Shown here: positions 1-6,221 of the stretch, one piece after another
How positions within the stretch are numbered: the first letter of the stretch is position 1
Layout: each line of letters opens with the position of its first letter
Origin: an uncultured Treponema sp.
GTDB lineage: Bacteria > Spirochaetota > Spirochaetia > Treponematales > Treponemataceae
Length of the DNA stretch: 7,257 bases
Direction of reading: 5' to 3'
NCBI GenBank assembly: GCA_946538875.1
Contig: CAMNHD010000074.1
Location: 1 to 7,257, forward strand
The notes under the pieces: model-generated
Told to the model about the DNA's origin: nothing
The model's input: the letters and a program-made list of their open reading frames with translations, nothing else
Database searches by the model: none
Program-made: the position numbers and the translations under genes

Positions 1-75
1 GGAAGAGGAATAGGCTGAGCTTGCGCCAAGTATGAGAACAAGTAATGCTGATAATAATAATCTTCTTCCTGTCAT
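1..75 (-). CDS. N-terminal fragment of an exported protein (signal peptide only; continues past the left edge)
   Basis: Read on the minus strand, an ATG at 75-73 opens a frame that stays open for 25 codons to the window edge. The visible residues form a textbook signal peptide: a basic start (MTGRR), a hydrophobic core (LLLLSALLVLILG), then ASSA followed by YSSS, which fits signal peptidase I cleavage after the alanine. A purine-rich GAAGGGG lies 9 bases upstream of the ATG on that strand (85-91), a plausible ribosome binding site. The gene would be divergent from the dehydratase at 436. The mature protein is outside the window, so its function cannot be named; an outer-membrane or periplasmic protein is possible. 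There is no cysteine at the cleavage site, so a lipoprotein is not supported in the visible part. The main doubt is the very short length seen. Confidence 0.6.
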   Translation of the reverse strand, partial: MTGRRLLLSALLVLILGASSAYSSS

Positions 76-133
76 ACAATCTACCCCTTCAAAAAATCCC
101 GGAATTCTACCATCTTCCTTACTTATCGGCACT

Positions 134-162
134 TTGAACAAGCAGTTTATATTTTTTATACA
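134..162 (+). promoter_or_regulatory. Possible sigma-70 type promoter for the dehydratase
   Basis: TTGAAC (134-139) and TATACA (157-162) are separated by exactly 17 bases. Each matches four of six consensus positions. The predicted transcription start, near 169, falls inside the inverted repeat at 164-179, which could then act as an operator or leader hairpin. The surrounding DNA is AT-rich, so chance matches are easy; weak support. Confidence 0.33.
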
Positions 163-163
163 G

Positions 164-179
164 GTGCATAAAAATGCAC
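164..179. repeat. Inverted repeat GTGCAT-aaaa-ATGCAC
   Basis: A perfect 6-base inverted repeat with an AAAA loop. It sits just downstream of the candidate -10 box and is immediately followed by another ATGCAT. It resembles the repeat at 208-223 in arm length, loop length and outer GTGC/GCAC sequence. It could be a regulator binding site shared by the two divergent genes, or an RNA hairpin; which one is not decidable from sequence. Confidence 0.55.
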
Positions 180-207
180 ATGCATGGGCGTGGAGGGGGC
201 GGAAGCC

Positions 208-223
208 GTGCGCGTATGCGCAC
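208..223. repeat. Inverted repeat GTGCGC-gtat-GCGCAC
   Basis: A perfect 6-base inverted repeat with a 4-base loop. Its start is 44 bases from the start of the repeat at 164. Both share GTGC outer arms, four-base loops and 16-base total length. That similarity suggests a repeated operator-like element rather than two chance palindromes. No T-run follows, so it is not an intrinsic terminator. Confidence 0.5.
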
Positions 224-435
224 CGACCGTAGGGGAGCCCGGAAGGCCCGGATTTACAAAGATATAAAATGTTCTTAAAGTGACTGACTCTAGTAAAATT
301 TGTGTGCACAAAAAAAACGCGGAATGAATCTAGTTGTTGCCCAAAGTGAAATGAAGTGGTATTATGGAAGAAAACTGTTTTGGGAGGGGGCGGTTCTTTG
401 GCGTAAGTGCCATGGCCTGCCTGTAATTTGAAAAA

Positions 436-1965
436 ATGGGGAATATTGAAAGCCGTCTTTATATTATCGGTGCCGGATTTGCCGGGCAGATGATTGCCAA
501 GGATATTCAGCGTAAAAAGATTTTCGGCTCTGTGGCGGCATTTTTGGATGACGACCCGAAGCTTACTGGAACTGAGATTGACGGGATTCCTGTTCTGGGA
601 AAGATCGATAATATAGCTTCCCTGCTCCGCGTAACTGCGATTGATCAGGCTATTATTGCTATTCCTTCGGCTCCGGTTGAAAGAATCAGGCAGATTTATT
701 CTGTGCTCAAGGCCAACGGCTTTATACATATCAAGATTCTTCCTTCAATCAGCCAGGTTATTGACGGAAAGGCTCATCTTGTGCAGGCGCGTGAAATCAA
801 TCCGCTTGACATTCTGGGGCGCACTCCGGTGATTATCCCGCTGCACGAGAGTCTTTCCTATCTTAAGGGGCGGCGTGTCCTGATTACCGGCGCTGGCGGT
901 TCCATCGGTTCAGAACTTGCGCGGCAGCTTTTGTCGGGCGGGGCTGAACGGCTTTATCTTTTTGGGCATGGCGAAAACTCTATTGTGAATATTTACCGCG
1001 AACTGCATCTGCTGCAGAATGAAGGGGTCGGCGAAAAGGCTTCTGTCGTGCCGATTATCGGCGACATGAAGGACAGGGAATATGTCCGCTATATAATTTC
1101 CCGCACTCATGCCGATGTGATTTTCCACTGTGCGGCTTACAAGCATGTTCCTATGATGGAAGAAAACCCTGTTGCCGCTATTGAAAACAATGTGTTCGGC
1201 ACTAAAAACCTGCTGGATGCGGCACTTGAGTGCGGAGTGAGCAGATTTGTGCTTATCTCCACGGACAAGGCTGTTGATCCGGTGAGTGTCTACGGTGTGA
1301 GCAAGATGCTCAGTGAAAAGCTTGTGATGGACGCCTGCGCCAGAACCAGGGAAGGTCAGTCATTTATGTTCGTGAGATTCGGGAATGTGCTTGGCTCGCG
1401 TGGTTCCATACTGCCTATGTTCATGGAGCAGATTCAAAACGGTGGTCCCGTGACTGTTACGGACAAGAACATGGAGCGCTATTTCATGACTATCCCCGAG
1501 GCATGTTCACTTGTGCTTCAGACTGGCGGCGTGGGGGTCAACGGACAGGCATATCTTCTGGACATGGGGGAGCCTGTAAAGATTATTGACCTTGCGGAAC
1601 AGATTATCCGGTTCAGCGGTTTTGAGCCTTACAAGGATATGGAGATAAAGTTCATCGGCTGCAGGAGGGGCGAGCGGCTGGTGGAGCCGCTGTGGCTCAA
1701 GGAAGAAAATCCCAGCCCCACGGCTTACAAGAAGATTCTTACCATCAACAGTATCCCTCCCAGGACGTTTACGCTTGGAGGCCTGCTTGAACAGCTTGAG
1801 CCGATTTGCACCTGGTGCCCGGACAAGCCGGACTTGTACCGCAACAGGAAGGCTCTGGTGGAGATTCTGAGGAAGGCTGTTCCTACTCTGGATGAATTCT
1901 ATGCACAGGAGGAAGCGAGCGGTTCACGGATTGACATGGCTACTTCGGCTAAGGTTGTACTGTGA
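436..1965 (+). CDS. NDP-sugar 4,6-dehydratase/epimerase, CapD/FlaA1/WbpM family, lacking the membrane domain
   Basis: This 509-residue protein has two Rossmann domains. The first (about 7-130) begins with GAGFAG (12-17) and matches the nucleotide-binding domain that follows the transmembrane helices in long WbpM/PglF/CapD proteins. The second, catalytic SDR domain has TGAGGSIG (151-158) and STDKA followed by YGVSK, giving Asp277, Lys278, Tyr286 and Lys290. In the family these enzymes remove water from UDP-GlcNAc or a related sugar to give a 4-keto-6-deoxy sugar. Two things are unusual. The N-terminal membrane helices of the long type are absent, and an in-frame TAA at 424-426 shows they are not simply mis-called. 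The active-site tyrosine is present, as in short FlaA1/PseB, where long WbpM-type enzymes often carry methionine. No Shine-Dalgarno sequence is evident before the ATG, but no other in-frame start fits. The product likely feeds the aminotransferase at 2145. The exact sugar cannot be told. Confidence 0.93.
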   Translation: MGNIESRLYIIGAGFAGQMIAKDIQRKKIFGSVAAFLDDDPKLTGTEIDGIPVLGKIDNIASLLRVTAIDQAIIAIPSAPVERIRQIYSVLKANGFIHIKILPSISQVIDGKAHLVQAREINPLDILGRTPVIIPLHESLSYLKGRRVLITGAGGSIGSELARQLLSGGAERLYLFGHGENSIVNIYRELHLLQNEGVGEKASVVPIIGDMKDREYVRYIISRTHADVIFHCAAYKHVPMMEENPVAAIENNVFGTKNLLDAALECGVSRFVLISTDKAVDPVSVYGVSKMLSEKLVMDACARTREGQSFMFVRFGNVLGSRGSILPMFMEQIQNGGPVTVTDKNMERYFMTIPEACSLVLQTGGVGVNGQAYLLDMGEPVKIIDLAEQIIRFSGFEPYKDMEIKFIGCRRGERLVEPLWLKEENPSPTAYKKILTINSIPPRTFTLGGLLEQLEPICTWCPDKPDLYRNRKALVEILRKAVPTLDEFYAQEEASGSRIDMATSAKVVL

Positions 1966-1967
1966 CG

Positions 1968-2092
1968 GGTGGCACTGCTTTGGTGACAGGCCACTGTTCT
2001 GGTAAGAGGCCACAGCTTTGGTAAGCGGCCACGGCTTTGGTAACAGCCCATCGCTTTGGTAACAGCCCACGGCTTTGGTAACAGCCCGCGGC
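1968..2092. repeat. 19-base tandem repeat array between dehydratase and aminotransferase genes
   Basis: Five full 19-base units run head to tail: 1982-2000, 2001-2019, 2020-2038, 2039-2057 and 2058-2076. A shortened copy precedes them (1968-1981) and a partial copy follows (2077-2092). The last full unit reads GGTAACAGCCCACGGCTTT; earlier units differ at several bases, and the two ends have drifted most. There are no spacers, so this is not a CRISPR array. Nineteen is not a multiple of three, and stop codons occur within the units, so coding is unlikely. Unit junctions can fold into small hairpins, for example GGCT-TTGGTAAC-AGCC (2033-2048) and a bulged 8-bp stem at 1969-1994. The array begins 2 bases after the dehydratase stop codon. 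Confidence 0.92.
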
Positions 2093-2106
2093 ACCGCGGA
2101 CCGCGG
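2086..2106. repeat. Triple CCGCGG block
   Basis: The self-complementary hexamer CCGCGG occurs three times, at 2086-2091, 2094-2099 and 2101-2106. It overlaps the last partial 19-base unit and is followed by more GC-rich sequence up to about 2128. Any two copies can pair to form a very stable stem. No T-run follows, so it is not a standard terminator. Lying 39 bases before the aminotransferase start, it could slow polymerase or shape the mRNA leader; this is inference. Confidence 0.7.
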
Positions 2107-2134
2107 CCGTCACCGCAAAAGACCGCGCAACAAA

Positions 2135-2140
2135 AAGAGG
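2135..2140 (+). promoter_or_regulatory. Ribosome binding site of the aminotransferase gene
   Basis: AAGAGG lies 4 bases before the ATG at 2145. It fixes the start downstream of the repeat array and the GC-rich block. Confidence 0.75.
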
Positions 2141-2144
2141 AATT

Positions 2145-3320
2145 ATGGAAAATACAATAAAAGTGCCTTTCTTTAAGGCTTCAATTGGAAAAGAAGAAGA
2201 AGATGCCGTACTCTCCGTACTGCACAGCGGCTGGCTCACCACAGGAAAAGAAGCCCTTGCATTCGAAAAGGAATTTGCCCAGCTGATAGGTGTGCCTTAT
2301 GCGCTTGCCGTAAACTCCAACACAAGCGGCATGATTCTTGCAATGGAGGCATGCGGTGTAGGACCAGGAAAGGCTGTCATCACAACACCGTACACCTTTG
2401 TTTCAACCGCAACCAGCGCACGCCATCTTGGAGCAGACGTCTATTTTGCCGATATAGAAAAGGACACTTACTCCATAGACCCGGACAGCATAGAAAAAAT
2501 TCTTGAAAGCCCCAGGGGAAAAAATGTGGCCGCAATTGTCCCTGTCCACATAGCCGGCAACGTGTGCAACATGAAGCGAATCAACGAAATTGCAGAAAAA
2601 TACAAGCTCAAAGTGATAGAGGACTGTGCCCACTCATTCCCCAGCAAAACACCACTCGGATTTGCAGGCGCACTGGGCGACATAGGAGTGTTTTCTTTTT
2701 ACGCAACAAAAACAATCACCACAGCAGAAGGCGGAAGGGTAACTGTTAAGGATCCTGAACTAGCCCGTCGTATGACAGTCATGCGCCTGCACGGAATGGA
2801 CCGCACGACATGGGACCGCTACACTTCTCCCCGTGCCTCCTGGGAATACGACATTGTAGCTCCGGGGTTCAAGTCCAACCTTCCTGACATACTGGCAGCC
2901 CTTGGACGCGCCCAACTCAAAAAGGCATTTCTCTTTGACAGACAGCGCAAGGAACATGTGGAGCAGTACAAAAAGGCATTCAGCGGACTGGATTTTGTGG
3001 AACTGCCGCCAGACGGTCCCGGAAATTCATGGCACCTCTTTTTGATGCGTCTCAGACTTGAAAAGCTTGACTGCACACGCGACATCTTTGCAAAGGAACT
3101 GCAGCAGCGCGGAATAGGTATAAGCATGCACTTTATCCCGCTCTTCCACTTTACATATTGGCAGAATCTTTACCCTGACTTCAGGGCGGAGAACTACCCC
3201 AATGCAGAAAGCCAGTACAGCAGGACAATCACACTTCCGCTGTGGCCTGACATGACCAGGGAAATGCTTGACTACACAATCGAACAGGTCAAGGAAGTGG
3301 GAAAGGAGCACCATGTCTAA
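2145..3320 (+). CDS. DegT/DnrJ/EryC1/StrS family PLP-dependent sugar aminotransferase
   Basis: A full-length (391-residue) fold-type I aminotransferase of the kind that adds an amino group to a keto sugar nucleotide, usually with glutamate as donor. Visible landmarks are VNSNTSG (57-63) in the cofactor phosphate region, VIEDCAHS with Asp160 expected to contact the PLP ring nitrogen, and FSFYATKTIT with Lys189 as the Schiff-base lysine, followed by EGG. The N-terminal VPFFKASIGKEEEDAV and SGWLTTG segments are also typical. Family members include PglE, PseC, ArnB and SpsC; which substrate applies is not decidable here. Next to the dehydratase, conversion of a UDP-4-keto-6-deoxy-HexNAc to the 4-amino sugar is the simplest reading. 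The stop codon lies inside the first codons of the next gene, so the two are probably translationally coupled. Its coding strand is rich in A and C, unlike the dehydratase. Confidence 0.95.
   Translation: MENTIKVPFFKASIGKEEEDAVLSVLHSGWLTTGKEALAFEKEFAQLIGVPYALAVNSNTSGMILAMEACGVGPGKAVITTPYTFVSTATSARHLGADVYFADIEKDTYSIDPDSIEKILESPRGKNVAAIVPVHIAGNVCNMKRINEIAEKYKLKVIEDCAHSFPSKTPLGFAGALGDIGVFSFYATKTITTAEGGRVTVKDPELARRMTVMRLHGMDRTTWDRYTSPRASWEYDIVAPGFKSNLPDILAALGRAQLKKAFLFDRQRKEHVEQYKKAFSGLDFVELPPDGPGNSWHLFLMRLRLEKLDCTRDIFAKELQQRGIGISMHFIPLFHFTYWQNLYPDFRAENYPNAESQYSRTITLPLWPDMTREMLDYTIEQVKEVGKEHHV
3302..3308 (+). promoter_or_regulatory. Ribosome binding site deciding the start of the large subunit
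   Basis: AAAGGAG ends 4 bases before the ATG at 3313. This supports that start over an in-frame ATG 45 bases earlier (3268), which is buried in the aminotransferase gene and has no such site. Confidence 0.8.
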
Positions 3321-5733
3321 CCGAAAGAGCAAAGTTTCATTCCAGCAGGAATTCTACAGTGACCTCACAGTAAAGGACATGCTCTATGCAGTAGTCATAA
3401 GAAGCCCTGTCGGTAAGGGCATGATAAAGTCTTTTTCATTGGAGAACCTGCCGGAGGGGTATTTTCTGCTAAGGGCACGCGATGTTCCGGGGAAAAACCT
3501 TGTGGACACACCGATGGAAAAAGTTCCCATCTTCAGCGAAGGAAACATCGCTTACCTGGGCGAACCAGTCGGAATTCTTGTTGGACCGGACGAACATGTG
3601 CTTAATGAACTGCTGTCCGACGTAAACTTTGACCCTGACGACAACACAATAGATTCTTACCTCAAGAATCTTGCTGATTCAGCCCCTGAGACAGTGCCGG
3701 AAAAACTCAGCGGCAACCAAAGCGAGATTGACGAGATTACAAAGGAACTGATGCAGGGGTCTGACTTTTTCCCCGTGAACTCTGAGCAGAGACTGGAAGA
3801 AGACGAACTGGGACAGGACCTTGACACTATTTTTTCAGTGGTGATGGCTGAACGCACAGTGGAGCACGGCCCATGTTTTTTACCAAAGGACGACGGTACC
3901 ATTGACGGAATCGACGGAGTGTTCCGGGATGCGTCTCATGTCATACAACATGCATGGTCTTACCGGCTGGACAGCCCGAATTACCGCGAACCGAACGGGG
4001 CAATCTGCCATTACAACGGGGAAACGCTTACCGTCTATACCCCGACCTTGTGGCTCAGCAACCTGAGGCATGTTCTTTCCGAGGCACTGGACATTCCTTC
4101 AGCAGACATCCACGTTCACAAGACAAAATCGTACAACCGCGGGACCAACAGCATCTGGTACAACCCCATAATTGCATGTCAGGCTGCGGTGGCCTCCTAC
4201 TACACAAAAAAACCAGTCAAGCTTGTATACACCCGCGAAGAACAGGAACGCTACATGGACTCCATGCTGCCTGTCACCATAGTGCACAAGACTGCCTGCG
4301 ACGACAACGGAAAACTTCTTGCCATGCAGATTTACATTGACTACAATGCTGGCTCTGTAAATCCCTTTGCCCAAGAAATAATCGACCGTCTGGTAATAGC
4401 GGCGACCGGCTGCTACAACCCGGAAAACCTGAGCATACACGCAACTGCATATCACTCTTCAAACCCGCCGTCTTCTGTTGACCTTCAACTTGTGGATTCA
4501 GCGGCATTCTTTGCAGTGGAAAACCAGATGAACATGCTGTGCAAGAATCTTGGCATGAAGATTTCTCCCTTGGACATAAGATTGCTGAACATGCTCCCTG
4601 CAGAAAAAAAGCACATACTGACACCGTTTGTATTCCGTTTTCCAAAACCGCAGGAGACACTGGACTCACTTATGAGCCGACGTGAAGCCGACCGCAAATT
4701 CACAGCCTACACAATGGATTCCCTGCTCAGGACACAGCGCGGCCAGACCATTCCGGACCCGACTCAGACAACGCCTCTCAGGGGCATAGGCTTTTCCTGC
4801 GCCTTTGAAGGCTCATGCTATTACGGTTCGGAAATCAGTCAGAAAGATCAGTCGCTTGAACTCACGCTTGAAGAAGACAAGACACTCACCATCCACTGCC
4901 CGCCCGTTTCCGACAGTATCCAGGAAATCTGGTCAAAGACAGTGTCTGGTATCCTGGGCATACCGGCATCCTCGGTAAAGATTAATTCTGTATTCGAGAC
5001 AAACGACGAGCCTCCCCTGCCGGAAAACATCTATTCAAACATCTCCGTGATGACAGAGCTCTTGAAAAAATGCTGCCAGACACTGCTGAAGCGGCGGTCA
5101 GACGCAAAGCTGCCATATACCGTAGAAAAAAAAGTCAGTCCTTCGCAGAAACGCGTATGGGACAAAAAGAAGTTCAGCGGAACACCATTCCACAGCACTT
5201 CGTTTGCCGCGGCAAGCGTAGAAGTTGAGCTTGACCCATGCACTTTCCGCGAAAAAATCAGAAAGATAAACGTAATCATCAACGGCGGAAAAGTCATGAA
5301 CAGACCGGCCGCACTTAATTCCGCAAAGCTTGCCATTCAAAAAGTACTTGCCTCGCTGGTGGAGGATGACAGACTCAACTGCCCTGACACTCAGATTTCA
5401 TTCATGGATTCAGATGACGACCCCACTCAGATTGGTGAACTTATGTACCAGGTGATTCCCGCCGCATTCACGGGGGCACTTAGTCAGGCCATAGACTACA
5501 CAGTAAGTTCTCTTCCGCTGAGGACTGACTCGCTCTACAACCTTATCTGCGAGCGCATCACAGTTGCCAATGCAAAGAAGCAGCACCTTCTTGAACGCGC
5601 AATCAGAATCCAGGATGAGCAGAAACAGCTTATAAAAGACCTTGAAAAGCAGACGCAGGAGCATCAGGAAGACTCCAACCGGCAGGCTTCTGAAACAAAA
5701 ACAGCCCCGGAAAGTGACGGAGGCAAAAAATGA
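3313..5733 (+). CDS. Xanthine dehydrogenase-like molybdopterin-type large subunit with degenerate cofactor motifs
   Basis: An 806-residue protein with the layout of molybdenum hydroxylase large subunits. An a/b-hammerhead domain lies at about 13-125 (DMLYAVVIRSPVGKG at 22-36; YLGEPVGILV at 81-90), then an acidic insert (about 100-175), then the two cofactor-binding halves (about 180-440 and 485-735). PVKLVYTREE (301-310), the LDIRLLN helix (420-426) and LRGIGF (489-494) are recognisable. QIGEL (706-710) may keep the catalytic glutamate as Glu709. Other hallmarks are missing. Where the family has GGxFGG there is SYNRGTNS (273-280), the RGFG loop is replaced by SSVDLQLVD (387-395), and the GQG loop by PPVSDSIQEIW (530-540). 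A charged, probably helical tail of about 50 residues (from 750) is extra. The gene overlaps the aminotransferase by 8 bases. The substrate is unknown; 'xanthine dehydrogenase' should be read as family membership only. It may bind a modified cofactor or none. Confidence 0.88.
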   Translation: MSNRKSKVSFQQEFYSDLTVKDMLYAVVIRSPVGKGMIKSFSLENLPEGYFLLRARDVPGKNLVDTPMEKVPIFSEGNIAYLGEPVGILVGPDEHVLNELLSDVNFDPDDNTIDSYLKNLADSAPETVPEKLSGNQSEIDEITKELMQGSDFFPVNSEQRLEEDELGQDLDTIFSVVMAERTVEHGPCFLPKDDGTIDGIDGVFRDASHVIQHAWSYRLDSPNYREPNGAICHYNGETLTVYTPTLWLSNLRHVLSEALDIPSADIHVHKTKSYNRGTNSIWYNPIIACQAAVASYYTKKPVKLVYTREEQERYMDSMLPVTIVHKTACDDNGKLLAMQIYIDYNAGSVNPFAQEIIDRLVIAATGCYNPENLSIHATAYHSSNPPSSVDLQLVDSAAFFAVENQMNMLCKNLGMKISPLDIRLLNMLPAEKKHILTPFVFRFPKPQETLDSLMSRREADRKFTAYTMDSLLRTQRGQTIPDPTQTTPLRGIGFSCAFEGSCYYGSEISQKDQSLELTLEEDKTLTIHCPPVSDSIQEIWSKTVSGILGIPASSVKINSVFETNDEPPLPENIYSNISVMTELLKKCCQTLLKRRSDAKLPYTVEKKVSPSQKRVWDKKKFSGTPFHSTSFAAASVEVELDPCTFREKIRKINVIINGGKVMNRPAALNSAKLAIQKVLASLVEDDRLNCPDTQISFMDSDDDPTQIGELMYQVIPAAFTGALSQAIDYTVSSLPLRTDSLYNLICERITVANAKKQHLLERAIRIQDEQKQLIKDLEKQTQEHQEDSNRQASETKTAPESDGGKK
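5719..5723 (+). promoter_or_regulatory. Ribosome binding site of the [2Fe-2S] subunit
   Basis: GGAGG lies 6 bases before the ATG at 5730, inside the last codons of the large subunit. With the ATGA start-stop overlap it indicates coupled translation. Confidence 0.8.
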
Positions 5734-6221
5734 AAGTACGCACAAACCTTAACGGCGAAGAGATAGTTCTGGAAGCAGAACCACTTGATTCAGTGATGAC
5801 AGTGCTCAGAAGACAGAAGTGTTACTCAGTGAAATGCGGCTGCAGCAAGGGCATCTGCGGCAACTGCATGATACTTCTCGACGGCAAGGCAGTTCCAAGC
5901 TGCCAGATTCCGTTCTGCATGATAAGGGAACGCAGCATAGAAACCCTTGAGCACTTCAAGAAGAATCCAATTTACCAGTACATCATGGCGGGATTCAACC
6001 AGGTGGGCATACAGCTGTGCGGTTACTGCGACGCAGGCAAAATCTTCACCGCCTATGAATACCTCAAGAACAACACCAGTCCCGAAAAACATCTGCTGAG
6101 CATGGCAATAGAAAGCCTTGACTGCTGCTGCACGGACCAGGACTCACTTGCCAGGGGAATACAGGCAGCCCTTTCCATAAAGATTATCAACGAAGGTAAA
6201 CACGCAAATGGCAAAAAGTAA
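5730..6221 (+). CDS. [2Fe-2S] iron-sulfur subunit of the molybdenum hydroxylase-like complex
   Basis: At 163 residues it is the usual length for CoxS/XdhC-type small subunits, which pass electrons from the active site to FAD. The N-terminal ferredoxin-like domain carries Cys38, Cys43, Cys46 and Cys58 in the plant-type Cx4Cx2Cx11C pattern (GCSKGICGNC then DGKAVPSC). The C-terminal helical domain carries Cys97, Cys100, Cys132 and Cys134 (Cx2C-x31-CxC) for the second cluster. Two details are odd. The family motif QCGFCTPG reads LCGYCDAG here, so the glutamine just before the cysteine, normally next to the pterin cofactor, is leucine. The usual CRCTGY reads CCCTDQ, giving three cysteines in a row. 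Extra cysteines occur at 31, 36 and 63. The start codon overlaps the large-subunit stop as ATGA, and the end overlaps the FAD gene by 14 bases. Confidence 0.94.
   Translation: MKVRTNLNGEEIVLEAEPLDSVMTVLRRQKCYSVKCGCSKGICGNCMILLDGKAVPSCQIPFCMIRERSIETLEHFKKNPIYQYIMAGFNQVGIQLCGYCDAGKIFTAYEYLKNNTSPEKHLLSMAIESLDCCCTDQDSLARGIQAALSIKIINEGKHANGKK

Larger units (their letters stand above)
76..435. other. Divergent intergenic region with short palindromes and G-rich repeats
   Basis: No convincing gene is seen in these 360 bases. A 66-codon frame at 32-232 has no recognisable domain, runs antisense to the signal-peptide gene and is not accepted. The region lies between two divergent genes, so it should carry promoters for both. 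It contains two inverted repeats with 4-base loops (164-179 and 208-223), an 8-base palindrome TGTGCACA (303-310), a GCCATGGC palindrome (409-416), and the 11-mer GGAGGGGGCGG twice (192-202 and 383-393). A long leader of about 260 bases would precede the dehydratase if the promoter at 134-162 is used. Confidence 0.6.

Noticed and set aside
32..232. A 66-codon plus-strand frame before the dehydratase
   Set aside because: No domain or membrane helix, no ribosome binding site, and it runs antisense to the signal-peptide start and across the palindromes. It is also not a missing N-terminus of the dehydratase.
412..426. A four-residue leader peptide (ATG to TAA) just before the dehydratase
   Set aside because: No ribosome binding site at a suitable distance; such short frames are expected by chance.
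1968..2092. CRISPR array
   Set aside because: The 19-base units abut directly with no unique spacers, and no cas genes are present.
2086..2128. Intrinsic terminator between dehydratase and aminotransferase
   Set aside because: Strong stems are possible, but no T-run follows any of them; the sequence after is A-rich and leads into a ribosome binding site.
1966..2144. Replication terminus (dif) site at the composition switch
   Set aside because: I see no 28-base XerC/XerD-like core with AT-rich arms; the gap is GC-rich repeat instead.
1949..2242. A 97-codon minus-strand frame with repetitive Leu-Leu-Pro motifs over the tandem repeats
   Set aside because: The repetitive look follows from the 19-base DNA repeat, and the frame overlaps the ends of two solid genes on the other strand.
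3268..3312. Earlier in-frame start for the large subunit
   Set aside because: It would add 15 residues unlike the family, lies within the aminotransferase coding sequence, and has no ribosome binding site, whereas the ATG at 3313 has AAAGGAG 4 bases before it.
4099..4669. Minus-strand frames of 118 and 131 codons inside the large subunit
   Set aside because: They overlap each other and a clearly coding plus-strand gene and show no family motifs.
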